41,754 bases of DNA from Mesorhizobium sp. (GCA_004017275.1 SAKE01000035.1:1-41754); one strand, 5' to 3'. Counted from the stretch's first letter, positions 32,115-41,670 are shown. A program made the numbers and translations. The notes: generated from the sequence alone by a model not told the origin.

Positions 32115-34130
32115 CTATTGCCTCAACTGCTTCTCCAGCTCTTCTGCATCCGTCACTACCGGCAAACACACCTGCCCCGTACAGATCCATGCACCTGCCT
32201 TGTCGGTCGGCGGCAAGATTCCGCCGGGCAGCAGAGGTCGATTCGCTGCCGTACCGATCGGCACGACAATATCGACACGGCGCGGGTCCGGGCTTCGATT
32301 CGCAGCCGGAACGAGCTTTGGATCATCCGGCGCATCGACGATGACCAGCTTGAGCGGCTCGATCGCCAGCGCGCAGGCGTTGACGATGCCGGCCTGGCCA
32401 TAGGCCTGGTGGGCCGCGCGGCCGGCGGCGTGCTCCGCGACTTGCCAGGCTTTTTCCTGCAGAGCGAGATCGCCGGTGACGGAGGCGAGCCGGACCAGCG
32501 CCTCGATGATCTGGCCGGTGGCGGATGGAATGGCTTCGTCGACGTCGCCCCTGATGCGGATAGGCACGTCGGCGCTGTCCGACGCGGTCAAATAGTAGCC
32601 TGTCTTTTCGCTGTCGGCGTGCCAATGGTCGAGTTGCCCGACGAACTGGCCGGCCTGGTCGACATAGCTCCAATCCCCAGTGGCCTCGAACAGCGAGATC
32701 GCTGCATTGGTCATCGCGGCATAGTCGCTCGACAAAGCAGGGAACAGTGTCCTGGCGCCGAGCATCGAATGCGGCAAACGGCCGTCTCGGCTGGCTGAGC
32801 TGATATGGGCGAAGGCCTTTGCCGCCGCCTCGACCCAGTCAGCCCGCGCCAGCGAGCGCCCGGCCTCGGCAAGGGCTGCAATCAACTGGCCGTTCCAGTC
32901 GGTGAGGGTCTTTGCGTCAAGGCCTGGCCTGACCCGCTGTTCCCGGATGGCGAGAAGCTTCGCCTTGAGCGGGCTTAGCTCTTCGCGATCGATCACACTT
33001 TGCGCTTGCTGGGACCTTGTTTGGTGGACAATTGGCTTGCCTTCCCAGCCATGTGGGCTGGAAAGCGTGAAGTGTTTGAAAAACAAGGAGGAATCGTCAC
33101 CAACTGCGGTTTGGATCTCTTCCCTGGTCCAGGTGTAGAACAGACCCTCCTCGCCGTCGCTGTCGGCGTCGAGGCTGGCGGCAAAGGCGCCGCCTTCGAT
33201 GCGCATTTCGCGCAGCAGCCAGTCGATCGTCTCTTCGATTCGCACCCGGAACAATTCATTGCCGCTTGCGGCATAGGCCCAGTTGCAGAAGCGGATCAAC
33301 TGGGCATTGTCGTAGAGCATTTTTTCGAAATGCGGCACCAGCCACTCGGCGTCGGTCGAGTAGCGGCTAAGCCCGCCGCCAATATGATCGTAGATGCCGC
33401 CGCTCAGCATCTGTTCGAGGCTGTTGAGAACGTCGTCGCGATGGCTGGCATCGCCGTCGCGCAACCAGGACAGCCACAGCGTCTGCATGAAAGGCGCGTT
33501 GGGGAATTTCGGCGCGCCGCGCAGGCCGCCGAGATCGCGGTCGACCATGCCGTCAATGCCCTTGGCCAGTTCCGCCAGCGTGGCGCGGTCGAGCATCGTC
33601 CTGGCATGCGAACCGGCGAGCCGTGCCTCGACATGCATCGTCAGGCCGTCAGCGCTCTGGTTAAGGCTCGCCCGCTTCTCGCGCCAGGCCTTGTCGACCG
33701 CCTGCATCACCTGGATGAAGCCGGGGCGGCCGTAACGCGGCTCGCGCGGAAAATAGGTGCCGCCCCAGAACGGCTTGCCGTCCGGGGTCAGGAACATGGT
33801 CAGCGGCCAGCCGCCCTGCTCGCCCATCGCCGAGAGCGCCGCCATATAGATCTGGTCGATGTCGGGACGCTCTTCGCGGTCAACCTTGATATTGACGAAC
33901 AGACGGTTCATGACGGCGGCGACATCGTCATTCTCGAAACTTTCATGCGCCATGACATGGCACCAATGGCAGGCGGCATAGCCAACCGAGAGCAGGATCG
34001 GCCTGTCCAGCGCCTTTGCCTCTTCGAGCGAGGCCGGCGACCAGGCGCGCCAGTGAACAGGATTGCCGCTGTGCTGCTGCAGATAGGGGCTCGCTTCTTC
34101 GGCAAGCAGGTTTTGCGCAGGCAGCGTCAC
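32115..34130 (-). CDS. DUF255 thioredoxin-domain protein (YyaL/SPATA20 family)
   Basis: About 671 aa. An N-terminal thioredoxin-like domain (first 150 residues) has CHWC in GYAACHWCHVMAHESFE. A C-terminal six-hairpin glycosidase-like region (about 200-660) follows. Family motifs SPYLQQHSGNPVHW, GGWPLTMFLTPDGKPFWGGTYFP and GGIYDHIGGGLSRYSTDAEWLVPHFEKMLYDN are present (the last spans many residues). Function unknown; related to human SPATA20. The start is unclear: GTG 34130 is preferred; TTG 34196 would abut mnmE. It is divergent from mnmE. Confidence 0.9.
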   Translation of the reverse strand: MTLPAQNLLAEEASPYLQQHSGNPVHWRAWSPASLEEAKALDRPILLSVGYAACHWCHVMAHESFENDDVAAVMNRLFVNIKVDREERPDIDQIYMAALSAMGEQGGWPLTMFLTPDGKPFWGGTYFPREPRYGRPGFIQVMQAVDKAWREKRASLNQSADGLTMHVEARLAGSHARTMLDRATLAELAKGIDGMVDRDLGGLRGAPKFPNAPFMQTLWLSWLRDGDASHRDDVLNSLEQMLSGGIYDHIGGGLSRYSTDAEWLVPHFEKMLYDNAQLIRFCNWAYAASGNELFRVRIEETIDWLLREMRIEGGAFAASLDADSDGEEGLFYTWTREEIQTAVGDDSSLFFKHFTLSSPHGWEGKPIVHQTRSQQAQSVIDREELSPLKAKLLAIREQRVRPGLDAKTLTDWNGQLIAALAEAGRSLARADWVEAAAKAFAHISSASRDGRLPHSMLGARTLFPALSSDYAAMTNAAISLFEATGDWSYVDQAGQFVGQLDHWHADSEKTGYYLTASDSADVPIRIRGDVDEAIPSATGQIIEALVRLASVTGDLALQEKAWQVAEHAAGRAAHQAYGQAGIVNACALAIEPLKLVIVDAPDDPKLVPAANRSPDPRRVDIVVPIGTAANRPLLPGGILPPTDKAGAWICTGQVCLPVVTDAEELEKQLRQ

Positions 34131-34196
34131 GATGGGCAAACTCGGGTGCGATTGGCTGATAGGCGTGAAGCTAGGGCGGTTCGGTAGAGCGGGCAA

Positions 34197-35528
34197 ATGA
34201 TTTCAGGCGACTCCATTGTAGCCCTGTCGAGCGGCCGTCTTCCGGCCGGCGTCGCCGTCATCCGCATTTCCGGCCCGCAGACTCGATTCGTAGTCGAAAC
34301 GATTGCCGGAGGTATGGTCAAGGAGCGCGCGGCGGTTTTGCGCCGATTTAGGGCGCCCGATGGAACCGTGCTCGATACTGGCCTGGTTGTTTTCTTTCCC
34401 GGTCCGGCCAGTTTCACCGGTGAGGACGTCGCGGAATTCCACGCTCATGGCGGCCGCGCCGTGGTGGCAAAAATGCTGGAGACGATCACTGGCTTTGACG
34501 GTGTCAGGCACGCGGAACCGGGCGAATTCACCCGCCGCGCCTTTCTCAACGGCAAGGTCGACCTGGTCGAGACCGAGGCGCTGGCCGATCTCGTCAATGC
34601 CGAGACCGAAGCGCAGCGTCGTTTTGCGGTGCAGAATGCCCAAGGCGTGCAGAGCGAACTTTACCTCGGCTGGCGCCGCCGACTGATCCATGCCCGCGCC
34701 ATGATCGAGGCCGAGATCGATTTCGCCGACGAGGACGATGTCCCAGGTTCCGTTTCGGATACGGTCTGGTCCGATGTCAGAACGATGGTCGACGAGATCG
34801 ACCGGCACATCGCCGGGTTTCGCGCTGCCGAGATTATCCGCGACGGCTTCGAGGTCGTCATTCTGGGCGCGCCGAACGCCGGTAAGTCGAGTCTGTTCAA
34901 CGCCCTGGCGCGGCGGGATGCCGCTATAGTAACGGATGAACCAGGCACGACCAGGGACCTGCTTGAAGTGACGCTTGATCTCCAGGGGCTGCGTGTCAGG
35001 CTCATCGATACCGCCGGCCTGCGCGATGCCGCCGGAAAGGTGGAGGCGATCGGCATCGAGAAGGCCAGGGCCAAGGCGCATGGTGCCGATCTCCTGCTGT
35101 TGCTTCACGACTTGGCGAACCCAAGGGATGTCGGTGAGCTGCCGACCGTGGCGCCGACCCTGCGCGTCGGCACCAAGCTCGATCTGATCGAGAGCGGCGC
35201 GACGAGTGGGGTCACGGGCCTCAATGACCTCGTTATTTCGGTGAAGAACGGGACCGGCGTGGAGGCACTGCTCGTGGAAATCGGCCGGCGTGCGGCGGAG
35301 ACGGCCGGCAGCGCCGGCGATATCCTGCCGTCGCGCCTACGCCACGTCGAATTGCTTGGCGAGGCCAACCGGCATCTGCGCCGCGCTACCGACGGACGGA
35401 TGGCTGGCCAGGAATTGCGCGCCGAGGAGTTGCGGCTCGCAGCCGACCGCCTCGGCCGAATCGTCGGCGCCATCGATGTCGAAGACATGCTGGACGTGAT
35501 CTTCTCGCAGTTCTGCATTGGGAAATGA
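34197..35528 (+). CDS. mnmE: tRNA modification GTPase MnmE
   Basis: A 443-aa GTPase. With MnmG it makes the 5-(carboxymethyl)aminomethyl modification of U34 in tRNAs. Domain order: N-terminal folate-binding (about 1-115), helical, G domain (about 215-370; G1 GAPNAGKSS, G2 DEPGTTRD, G3 DTAGLRD), helical, then C-terminal FCIGK, the catalytic Cys motif. In the G4 position the sequence reads GTKLDL, with Thr in place of the usual Asn of NKxD, a small deviation worth noting. mnmG lies downstream, across a gap holding parS sites. Confidence 0.95.
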   Translation: MISGDSIVALSSGRLPAGVAVIRISGPQTRFVVETIAGGMVKERAAVLRRFRAPDGTVLDTGLVVFFPGPASFTGEDVAEFHAHGGRAVVAKMLETITGFDGVRHAEPGEFTRRAFLNGKVDLVETEALADLVNAETEAQRRFAVQNAQGVQSELYLGWRRRLIHARAMIEAEIDFADEDDVPGSVSDTVWSDVRTMVDEIDRHIAGFRAAEIIRDGFEVVILGAPNAGKSSLFNALARRDAAIVTDEPGTTRDLLEVTLDLQGLRVRLIDTAGLRDAAGKVEAIGIEKARAKAHGADLLLLLHDLANPRDVGELPTVAPTLRVGTKLDLIESGATSGVTGLNDLVISVKNGTGVEALLVEIGRRAAETAGSAGDILPSRLRHVELLGEANRHLRRATDGRMAGQELRAEELRLAADRLGRIVGAIDVEDMLDVIFSQFCIGK

Positions 35529-35541
35529 CTCACGTGAAACA
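35526..35541 (+). other. parS-like site 1
   Basis: TGACTCACGTGAAACA matches 14 of 16 parS bases. It begins at the mnmE stop codon region. Confidence 0.65.
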
Positions 35542-35566
35542 GGCACTTACGAGGCAACGGATTGCG

Positions 35567-35582
35567 TGACTCACGTGAAACA
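35567..35582 (+). other. parS-like site 2
   Basis: TGACTCACGTGAAACA, identical to site 1 and 41 nt from it, about four helical turns; ParB could bind both on the same face. Confidence 0.65.
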
Positions 35583-35597
35583 CGATTGCCGAGGCCG

Positions 35598-35776
35598 GCG
35601 CCGTCCCTCACCTGCCTGCCGGCATCCTCTCCCCGTTTAGTGACGGGGAGAGGGGCGATGTTGTCGTCGCCTTCGCCAATCTCCATCGCTGGAGGCAAGG
35701 TGCCGACGATTGGCAGCGTGTTTCTCCCCGTCAGTATACGGGGAGAAATGCCCGGCAGGGCAATGAGGGGCGGCGC
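35598..35776. repeat. Dispersed palindromic repeat, CCCCTCA family, flanked by parS sites
   Basis: Left end GCGCCGTCCCTCACC (one change) and right end TGAGGGGCGGCGC. Internal hairpins CCCCGTTTAGTGACGGGG and CCCCGTCAGTATACGGGG. It lies between parS-like sites 2 and 3, so it may have inserted within an older parS cluster. Confidence 0.85.
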
Positions 35777-35808
35777 TTACCAAAAGTAATTGCCTCGATC
35801 GGCAGGCG

Positions 35809-35824
35809 CGACTCACGTGACACA
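35809..35824 (+). other. Weak parS-like site 3
   Basis: CGACTCACGTGACACA matches 12 of 16 parS bases but keeps the TCACGTGA core. Confidence 0.4.
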
Positions 35825-35846
35825 TGCACCATCGCAGCTGCAGAGC

Positions 35847-35862
35847 TGTTTCACGTGAAACG
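35847..35862 (+). other. parS site 4 (strong)
   Basis: TGTTTCACGTGAAACG matches 15 of 16 parS bases. It lies 78 nt before the mnmG start. Confidence 0.85.
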
Positions 35863-35939
35863 ATCTGCGGAGTTTTCTTGACAGCACTGCACCGCAGGGA
35901 CATGTGTCCCTCAATCTTTCGAGTCTGGGACTTTTCTAA

Positions 35940-37820
35940 ATGACCGATCACTATGATGTGGTTGTGGTGGGCGGTGGCCACGCGGGTTGCGAGGCGGCCA
36001 GCGCTGCCGCGCGCGCCGGTGCCAGGACCGCGCTGGTGACGCTGCGTTTCGACACGATCGGCGTGATGTCGTGCAATCCTGCGATTGGCGGGCTCGGCAA
36101 GGGTCATCTGGTGCGCGAGATCGATGCGATGGACGGCTTGATGGGGCGCGTGGCGGATGCGGCCGGCATCCAGTTCCGCTTGCTCAATCGCCGCAAGGGT
36201 CCGGCGGTGCGCGGGCCTCGCACACAGGCCGACAGAAAGCTCTACCGTCTTGCCATGCAGGAAGCGATTCGGCAGCAGAACGATCTCGACGTGGTCGAAG
36301 GCGAGGTTTTGGATTTTGAAATCGTCGCTGGTGAGATCGCGGCGGTTCTCCTGGCTGACGGCCGGCGGCTTGCCTGTGGTGCAGTCGTTCTGACGACCGG
36401 AACTTTTCTGCGCGGGCTTATCCATATCGGCGAGAAGAAGATTGTCGCCGGCCGCATGAACGAGCAGGCCAGTCTTGGTCTGTCGGCGACGATGGACCGC
36501 GCGGGCTTCAAGCTCGGACGGCTGAAGACCGGGACGCCGCCGCGGCTCGATGGCCGGACCATCGACTGGGCGTCGCTGGAAAGCCAGGCGGCGGATGCGG
36601 ATCCGGTGCCGTTTTCGCTGATGACCGACGCCATCACCACGCCGCAGATCGATTGCGGCATCACGCGCACGACCACCGCCACGCATGAACTGATCCGGGC
36701 CAATCTCGGCCGCTCCGCCATGTATTCCGGCTCGATCGAAGGGATCGGGCCACGCTATTGCCCGTCGATCGAGGACAAGATCGTCAAGTTCGGCGACAGG
36801 GACGGGCACCAGATTTTCCTCGAGCCGGAAGGGCTCGACGACGACACCGTCTATCCCAATGGGATTTCGACCTCGCTGCCCGAAGACGTGCAGCTCGATA
36901 TCTTGAAAACCATCCCGGGGCTTGAGCGGGCCGTCATGCTGCAGCCCGGCTATGCCATTGAATATGATCATGTCGATCCGCGCGAGCTGTACCAGACGCT
37001 TGAGACGAAGCGCGTCGGCGGCCTCTTCCTCGCCGGGCAGATCAACGGCACGACCGGCTATGAAGAAGCGGCCGGGCAAGGCTTGCTCGCCGGCCTCAAT
37101 GCGGCGCGGCGGGCGGCGAGGAGCGAGCAGATCGTGTTCAGCCGCACCGAGGCCTATATCGGCGTGATGGTCGATGACCTCACCAGCCGCGGCATCAGCG
37201 AACCCTACCGGATGTTCACCTCGCGGGCCGAGTTCCGGCTGTCGCTGCGCGCCGACAATGCCGATGAGCGGCTGACGCCGCTGGCTGCGAGGCTGGGCAT
37301 CGCCTCAACACAGCGGATGCAACGCTACGAAACTGTTATGCGATGCCTCGGTGAAGCGCGGGAGCTGGCGAAATCGCTCACCATGACACCCAACGAGGCG
37401 GCGCGGCATGGGTTGGAGATCAACCGGGATGGCGTGCGCCGCTCCGGTTATGAATTGCTGTCCTATCCCGATGTCGATGTGACCTGGCTGGCTGGGATCG
37501 ACCCGCGCTTTGCCGGGATCGACGCCAAGACAGCGGAACGCCTCGAAACGGAAGCGAAATATTCGGTCTATCTCGATCGCCAGAAAACCGATGTCGCACA
37601 GATCCGGCACGAAGAGAGCCGGCTGATCCCTGAGACCGTCGATTTTGCCGGCGTGCCGGGGCTGTCCAACGAATTGAAGCAGAAGATGCAGGCGCGGCGG
37701 CCGCGCTCCATCGCCGATGCCCAACGCATGGAAGGCATGACGCCGGCGGCGCTGGCGATCATTGTCGCGCATGTCCGCCACGCGGAGAGCGCCCAACGCC
37801 TACAAAAGGATGTTGCGTGA
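35940..37820 (+). CDS. mnmG: tRNA uridine-5-carboxymethylaminomethyl modification enzyme MnmG
   Basis: A 626-aa FAD protein (GidA), partner of MnmE. The N-terminal FAD motif GGGHAGCEAASAAARAG, the SCNPAIGGLGKGHLVRE segment and LKTGTPPRLDG are family signatures. PGYAIEYDHVDPRELYQTLE and the C-terminal helical domain follow. Starts at ATG 35940. Its stop overlaps rsmG by 4 nt. mnmG-rsmG-parA-parB is a classical near-origin cluster. Confidence 0.97.
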   Translation: MTDHYDVVVVGGGHAGCEAASAAARAGARTALVTLRFDTIGVMSCNPAIGGLGKGHLVREIDAMDGLMGRVADAAGIQFRLLNRRKGPAVRGPRTQADRKLYRLAMQEAIRQQNDLDVVEGEVLDFEIVAGEIAAVLLADGRRLACGAVVLTTGTFLRGLIHIGEKKIVAGRMNEQASLGLSATMDRAGFKLGRLKTGTPPRLDGRTIDWASLESQAADADPVPFSLMTDAITTPQIDCGITRTTTATHELIRANLGRSAMYSGSIEGIGPRYCPSIEDKIVKFGDRDGHQIFLEPEGLDDDTVYPNGISTSLPEDVQLDILKTIPGLERAVMLQPGYAIEYDHVDPRELYQTLETKRVGGLFLAGQINGTTGYEEAAGQGLLAGLNAARRAARSEQIVFSRTEAYIGVMVDDLTSRGISEPYRMFTSRAEFRLSLRADNADERLTPLAARLGIASTQRMQRYETVMRCLGEARELAKSLTMTPNEAARHGLEINRDGVRRSGYELLSYPDVDVTWLAGIDPRFAGIDAKTAERLETEAKYSVYLDRQKTDVAQIRHEESRLIPETVDFAGVPGLSNELKQKMQARRPRSIADAQRMEGMTPAALAIIVAHVRHAESAQRLQKDVA

Positions 37821-38449
37821 GTTCTATGTCCTGGAAGGGCCTGCAGGACGCGGCGGGCCCGGTTTCACGTGAAACATTCGATCGGCTGGTTGCGTTCGAG
37901 CAGATGTTCCAGAAATGGAATCGCAGCATCAATCTCGTTGCGCAATCGACGTCGGGCGATGTCTGGCAGCGCCATATATTGGATAGCGCACAGTTGGCGC
38001 GAATCGAACCTCAAGCCACACGCTGGGTGGATATCGGCTCGGGCGGCGGATTTCCGGGCCTTGTCATGGCTTTCCTGCTTGCCGAGCGCGACGGCGCCAG
38101 CATCGATCTGGTTGAAAGCAATCGCAAAAAGGCGTCCTTCCTGCAGACCGTCGTTGGCCAGTTCAGCCTGCCGGCGCGGGTCGTGGCGCGCCGGATCGAT
38201 GAAAGCCATGCGCTTGTTTCGACACCGCAAATCGTGACGGCGCGGGCGCTGGCCTCGCTTTCCACCTTGCTGGACCTGTCGGCGCCCTGGCTGATTTCAG
38301 GCGCGCGCGGCCTCTTCCACAAAGGCCGGGATTATCGCGCCGAAGTGCAAGAAAGCGTTAACCGATGGTCCTTCGATCTGGTAGAACATCCCAGTGTGAC
38401 CGACCCCCATGGCGTCATCCTCGAACTGTCCAACCTGCGACCTGTCTGA
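37817..38449 (+). CDS. rsmG: 16S rRNA (guanine527-N7)-methyltransferase
   Basis: A 210-aa SAM methyltransferase (GidB) modifying G527 of 16S rRNA. NLVAQSTSGDVWQRHILDS near the N-terminus and the SAM-binding VDIGSGGGFPGLVMAFLL are diagnostic. The start appears to be GTG at 37817, with AAGGA 6-7 nt upstream and a 4-nt overlap with mnmG; ATG 37826 is possible. A strong parS site is embedded in the codons for VSRET. Confidence 0.95.
   Translation: MSSMSWKGLQDAAGPVSRETFDRLVAFEQMFQKWNRSINLVAQSTSGDVWQRHILDSAQLARIEPQATRWVDIGSGGGFPGLVMAFLLAERDGASIDLVESNRKKASFLQTVVGQFSLPARVVARRIDESHALVSTPQIVTARALASLSTLLDLSAPWLISGARGLFHKGRDYRAEVQESVNRWSFDLVEHPSVTDPHGVILELSNLRPV
37861..37876 (+). other. parS site 5 inside rsmG
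   Basis: GGTTTCACGTGAAACA matches 15 of 16 parS bases; only the first base differs. It overlaps rsmG codons for Val-Ser-Arg-Glu-Thr. Confidence 0.85.
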
Positions 38450-38504
38450 TCCCGCGACTTTCCAGGCACTTTGGCGACCCAAAATGAACTTCTGGCATAG
38501 ACCC

Positions 38505-39305
38505 ATGATGAAGAATGGCCCCCGAATCATCACCGTAGCCAACCAGAAGGGCGGCGTCGGCAAGACAACCACCGCCATCAATCTGGCCACCGCGCTGGCC
38601 GCGATCGGCGAAAAGGTTCTGATCGTCGATCTCGATCCGCAAGGCAATGCCAGCACCGGCCTCGGCATCGACCGCAAGGACCGGACTGTGTCGTCCTATG
38701 ACGTGCTGACCGGCGAGCTGGATCTGGAAGCCGCGGCGATCCCCACAGCGGTGCCTGGCCTGTCGATCGTGCCGTCGACGCTCGACCTGCTCGGCATCGA
38801 AATGGAGATCGCTTCGGCGCCGGACCGTGTGCTCAAGCTGCGCAATGCGCTGCGCGCCGCGACCGAGCGCGGGGCGCCCTTCGGCTATGTGCTGATCGAC
38901 TGCCCGCCTTCGCTCAACCTTTTGACCTTGAATTCGATGGCGGCGGCCGATTCCGTTCTTGTGCCGCTGCAATGCGAGTTCTTCGCGCTCGAAGGTCTCA
39001 GCCAGCTGCTGGAAACGGTCGAGCAGGTACGCCGCTCGATCAATCCCGATCTTATTATCCAGGGCATCGTGCTGACCATGTATGACGGCCGCAACAATCT
39101 CGCCAATCAGGTGGTGCAGGATGTGCGGGCGCACATGGGCGACAAGGTCTACGAGACCATCATCCCGCGCAATGTGCGGGTGTCCGAGGCGCCGTCCTAC
39201 GGCAAGCCGGCGATCCTCTACGATCTGAAATGCTCGGGCAGCCAGGCCTATCTGCAGCTGGCGTCGGAAGTGATCCGCCGCGAACGCAAATTGCGCGCTG
39301 CTTGA
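38505..39305 (+). CDS. parA: Chromosome partitioning ATPase ParA
   Basis: A 266-aa deviant Walker ATPase (Soj type). Walker A KGGVGKTTTAINLA is near the N-terminus with the signature Lys; VDLDPQGNAS and IDCPPSLNLLT follow. It lacks the N-terminal DNA-binding domain of plasmid ParA, as expected of the chromosomal type. It moves ParB-parS complexes. I chose the ATG at 38505; ATG 38484 and 38508 are alternatives. parB is 65 nt downstream. Confidence 0.95.
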   Translation: MMKNGPRIITVANQKGGVGKTTTAINLATALAAIGEKVLIVDLDPQGNASTGLGIDRKDRTVSSYDVLTGELDLEAAAIPTAVPGLSIVPSTLDLLGIEMEIASAPDRVLKLRNALRAATERGAPFGYVLIDCPPSLNLLTLNSMAAADSVLVPLQCEFFALEGLSQLLETVEQVRRSINPDLIIQGIVLTMYDGRNNLANQVVQDVRAHMGDKVYETIIPRNVRVSEAPSYGKPAILYDLKCSGSQAYLQLASEVIRRERKLRAA

Positions 39306-39370
39306 TTAGGCCCAATGCATAGTTAAAAGCCGATTCGACACCGAAACGACCCAAAAATCCTGGAATAAAA

Positions 39371-40258
39371 ATGAGCGAAGACCTTTCGAGAAAGAGATTG
39401 GGGCGCGGGCTGGCAGCACTGATCGGCGAGATCGACCGCCCGGCGGCACCCGAAAAGCCCGGCATGAGCGCCGATGGCAAGGTTCCGATCGAGTTCCTGA
39501 CCCCCAATCCGAAAAATCCGCGCCGGCATTTCGGTGACGCCGAGCTGACCGATCTTGCCCAGTCGATCCGCGAACATGGCGTCGTCCAGCCGGTGGTGGC
39601 GCGGCCTTCGCCGGGACAGGCCGGCCGCTACGAGATCATTGCCGGCGAGCGGCGCTGGCGCGCGGCGCAGCGCGCCGGGCTGTCCGAGATCCCGGTCATC
39701 GTCCGCGAGGTCAACGACCGCACCGCGCTCGAACTGGCGATCATCGAAAACGTCCAGCGCACCGACCTCAATGCGGTCGAGGAAGCGCTTGGCTATCAGC
39801 AGTTGATCGACGAGCACGGCTACACCCAGGCCGATCTCGGCCAGGTCATCGGCAAGAGCCGCAGCCATGTCGCCAACACGCTGCGGCTGCTGAAGCTGCC
39901 CGACGTGATCCGCGACATGCTGGTCGACGGCGCGCTGTCGGCCGGCCATGCCCGTACGCTGGTGACGGCGGAAGATCCGGCCGGCCTTGCCAAGCGCATC
40001 GTCGAAGAGGGACTTTCCGTGCGCCAGGCCGAAGCGCTGGCGCAGATACCGGCCGGCACCGCTCCGGCCAAGCCGAAGCAGCCACAAAGCGCGCCGGAAA
40101 AGGATGCCGACACGATGGCGCTGGAGAAGCTGTTGACCGACACGACCGGCATGATCGTGTCGATCGACCACAAGGGCAAAGGCGGCGAGCTTCGGGTGGC
40201 GTATCGCTCGCTGGAGCAGCTTGACGAGCTGTGCCGCAGGCTGAAGCAAGAGCGGTAG
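39371..40258 (+). CDS. parB: Chromosome partitioning protein ParB
   Basis: A 295-aa protein with the ParB N-terminal CTPase/sulfiredoxin-like domain (GERRWRAAQRAG; ENVQRTDLNAVEEALGYQ), a central HTH (YTQADLGQVIGKSRSHVANTLRLL) and a C-terminal dimer domain. It binds parS (CACGTG-centred) and spreads. It probably recognises the five or six sites in this window. GGA lies about 6 nt before the ATG. Confidence 0.96.
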   Translation: MSEDLSRKRLGRGLAALIGEIDRPAAPEKPGMSADGKVPIEFLTPNPKNPRRHFGDAELTDLAQSIREHGVVQPVVARPSPGQAGRYEIIAGERRWRAAQRAGLSEIPVIVREVNDRTALELAIIENVQRTDLNAVEEALGYQQLIDEHGYTQADLGQVIGKSRSHVANTLRLLKLPDVIRDMLVDGALSAGHARTLVTAEDPAGLAKRIVEEGLSVRQAEALAQIPAGTAPAKPKQPQSAPEKDADTMALEKLLTDTTGMIVSIDHKGKGGELRVAYRSLEQLDELCRRLKQER

Positions 40259-40349
40259 TTAGCCGGCGAAGTGTTTGCACTGTGGGATGCTTGAAGGCAG
40301 ACGCTTCTGCCTTTGGATTCCGCATCCACTCCATTATTCTCCAGCGTTT

Positions 40350-40526
40350 GCGCCGCCCCTCACCTGCCTGCCGGCATCCTCTCCCCGTAGAACGGGGCGA
40401 GGGACGCTCTCGTCGACGGTTTCGCCAACCCCAACGTCGCAAGAAAGGCGACGCCGTTGCGGCCAGCTTCTTTCTCCCCGTCGCTATATGGGGAGAAATG
40501 CCCGGCAGGGCAATGAGGGGCGGCGC
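40350..40526. repeat. Dispersed palindromic repeat, CCCCTCA family
   Basis: Perfect 13-bp ends GCGCCGCCCCTCA / TGAGGGGCGGCGC. Internal hairpins around CCCCGTAGAACGGGG and CCCCGTCGCTATATGGGG. It lies in the convergent 323-nt gap between parB and holA; no gene or clear terminator was seen in the remaining sequence. Confidence 0.85.
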
Positions 40527-40581
40527 TGACTTCAACGACAGAGCACTCCGCACAAGCTGCGATCACCCGTCCCTCCCGAAA

Positions 40582-41625
40582 CTACCTCTGCGCCAGCCGG
40601 CTGCTCTCCACTGCAATTCCAAGCAGTGCCTGTCTTGCCAGCGCGACGGAAAGATCCGGCCGCCGCCTGGTCTGCAGCACCGCCGTCTGCAGCCGGGTCA
40701 GCGCGCGGCCGAGCGCTTCGGTGCCCCAGCGCTCCAGCGCTTTCTCGACCAGCTTGCGCCTGGAGAAAAAAACCGGCGGGCGGGCGGCGGCGACGACCGA
40801 GGCGGCGTTGCGGTTGCCGGACTCCATCTGGCCGCGCATGAGTTGGATCTGCTGCAGCTGCCGCATCGCCGAAGACAGCACCAGGAAGGGCTGGCCGCCG
40901 GACTGACAATGGCGGGTGAAGGCGGTGTCGAAGTCGCCGATCTTGCCTTCGAGAAGCGCATCGACGGCGTCGTCGAAAGAGGCGCCCGAGACATCGCCCG
41001 ACATCGCCTTGACCTCCTCCAGCCCGATCTCCTGCAGGCCGTGAGCGTAAAGAATGAGCTTCTCAATCTCGCCGCGCGAGGCCAGCCGGTCGCCGCCGAG
41101 ATTGCGGCGCAGCGCCTGTCTCGCCTCCATGGTCATCGACATGCCGGCCTTGCTCAATTCGCCGTCGATGACGGCATCGATGTCGCGGGCTTCATCGGCA
41201 TAGCAAGGCAGAGCCATGGCGTTATCGGCCGCCTCGACGATGGCGCGCAGCCCGACGCCCTTCTTGAGATCGCCGGCTTCAATGAGAATGATGGCATCGC
41301 GCGCGGGCTCCGCCGTCAGCGCCTTGACGTCGTCGGCCAGCGCCTTCTGGCCGCTGGCATTGCGCACCCAAAGCAGGCGTCGGTCGGAAAACATCGGCAC
41401 GGTGCGCGCTTCGTCAAGCAGGCGGCCCTCGTCGCGGTCGACCTCCGAACCCTCAAGCCTGACCACAGAGAACGGATCGTCAAGCGACAGGCCGGTCTTG
41501 CCGGCAAAAGCCTTTGCCCGCTCGGCGACGAGGCCACGGTCGGGGCCGTAGAGCAGGACGATCGAGATGCGCTGGTCCGGCCGCGCCAGCCACCCGTCGA
41601 CCTCGTAAGCTTTCTTCTGTGCCAT
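40582..41625 (-). CDS. holA: DNA polymerase III delta subunit
   Basis: A 347-aa clamp-loader subunit that opens the beta clamp. Family features are VLLYGPDRGLVAERA near the N-terminus, a conserved NASGQKALADDVKAL-type lid segment, LRRNLGGDRLASRGEIEKLILYA in the middle and a helical C-terminal collar domain. Starts at ATG 41625. lptE, which often precedes holA, is not seen; upstream DNA is repeat. Confidence 0.93.
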   Translation of the reverse strand: MAQKKAYEVDGWLARPDQRISIVLLYGPDRGLVAERAKAFAGKTGLSLDDPFSVVRLEGSEVDRDEGRLLDEARTVPMFSDRRLLWVRNASGQKALADDVKALTAEPARDAIILIEAGDLKKGVGLRAIVEAADNAMALPCYADEARDIDAVIDGELSKAGMSMTMEARQALRRNLGGDRLASRGEIEKLILYAHGLQEIGLEEVKAMSGDVSGASFDDAVDALLEGKIGDFDTAFTRHCQSGGQPFLVLSSAMRQLQQIQLMRGQMESGNRNAASVVAAARPPVFFSRRKLVEKALERWGTEALGRALTRLQTAVLQTRRRPDLSVALARQALLGIAVESSRLAQR

Positions 41626-41670
41626 AGCGGGTTGGTTAGCATGATGCGGGGGCGGGGTGAATGGTGGAGA

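Noticed and set aside
35637..37079. A 480-codon minus-strand open frame
   Set aside because: It is antisense to mnmG and runs through a repeat element.
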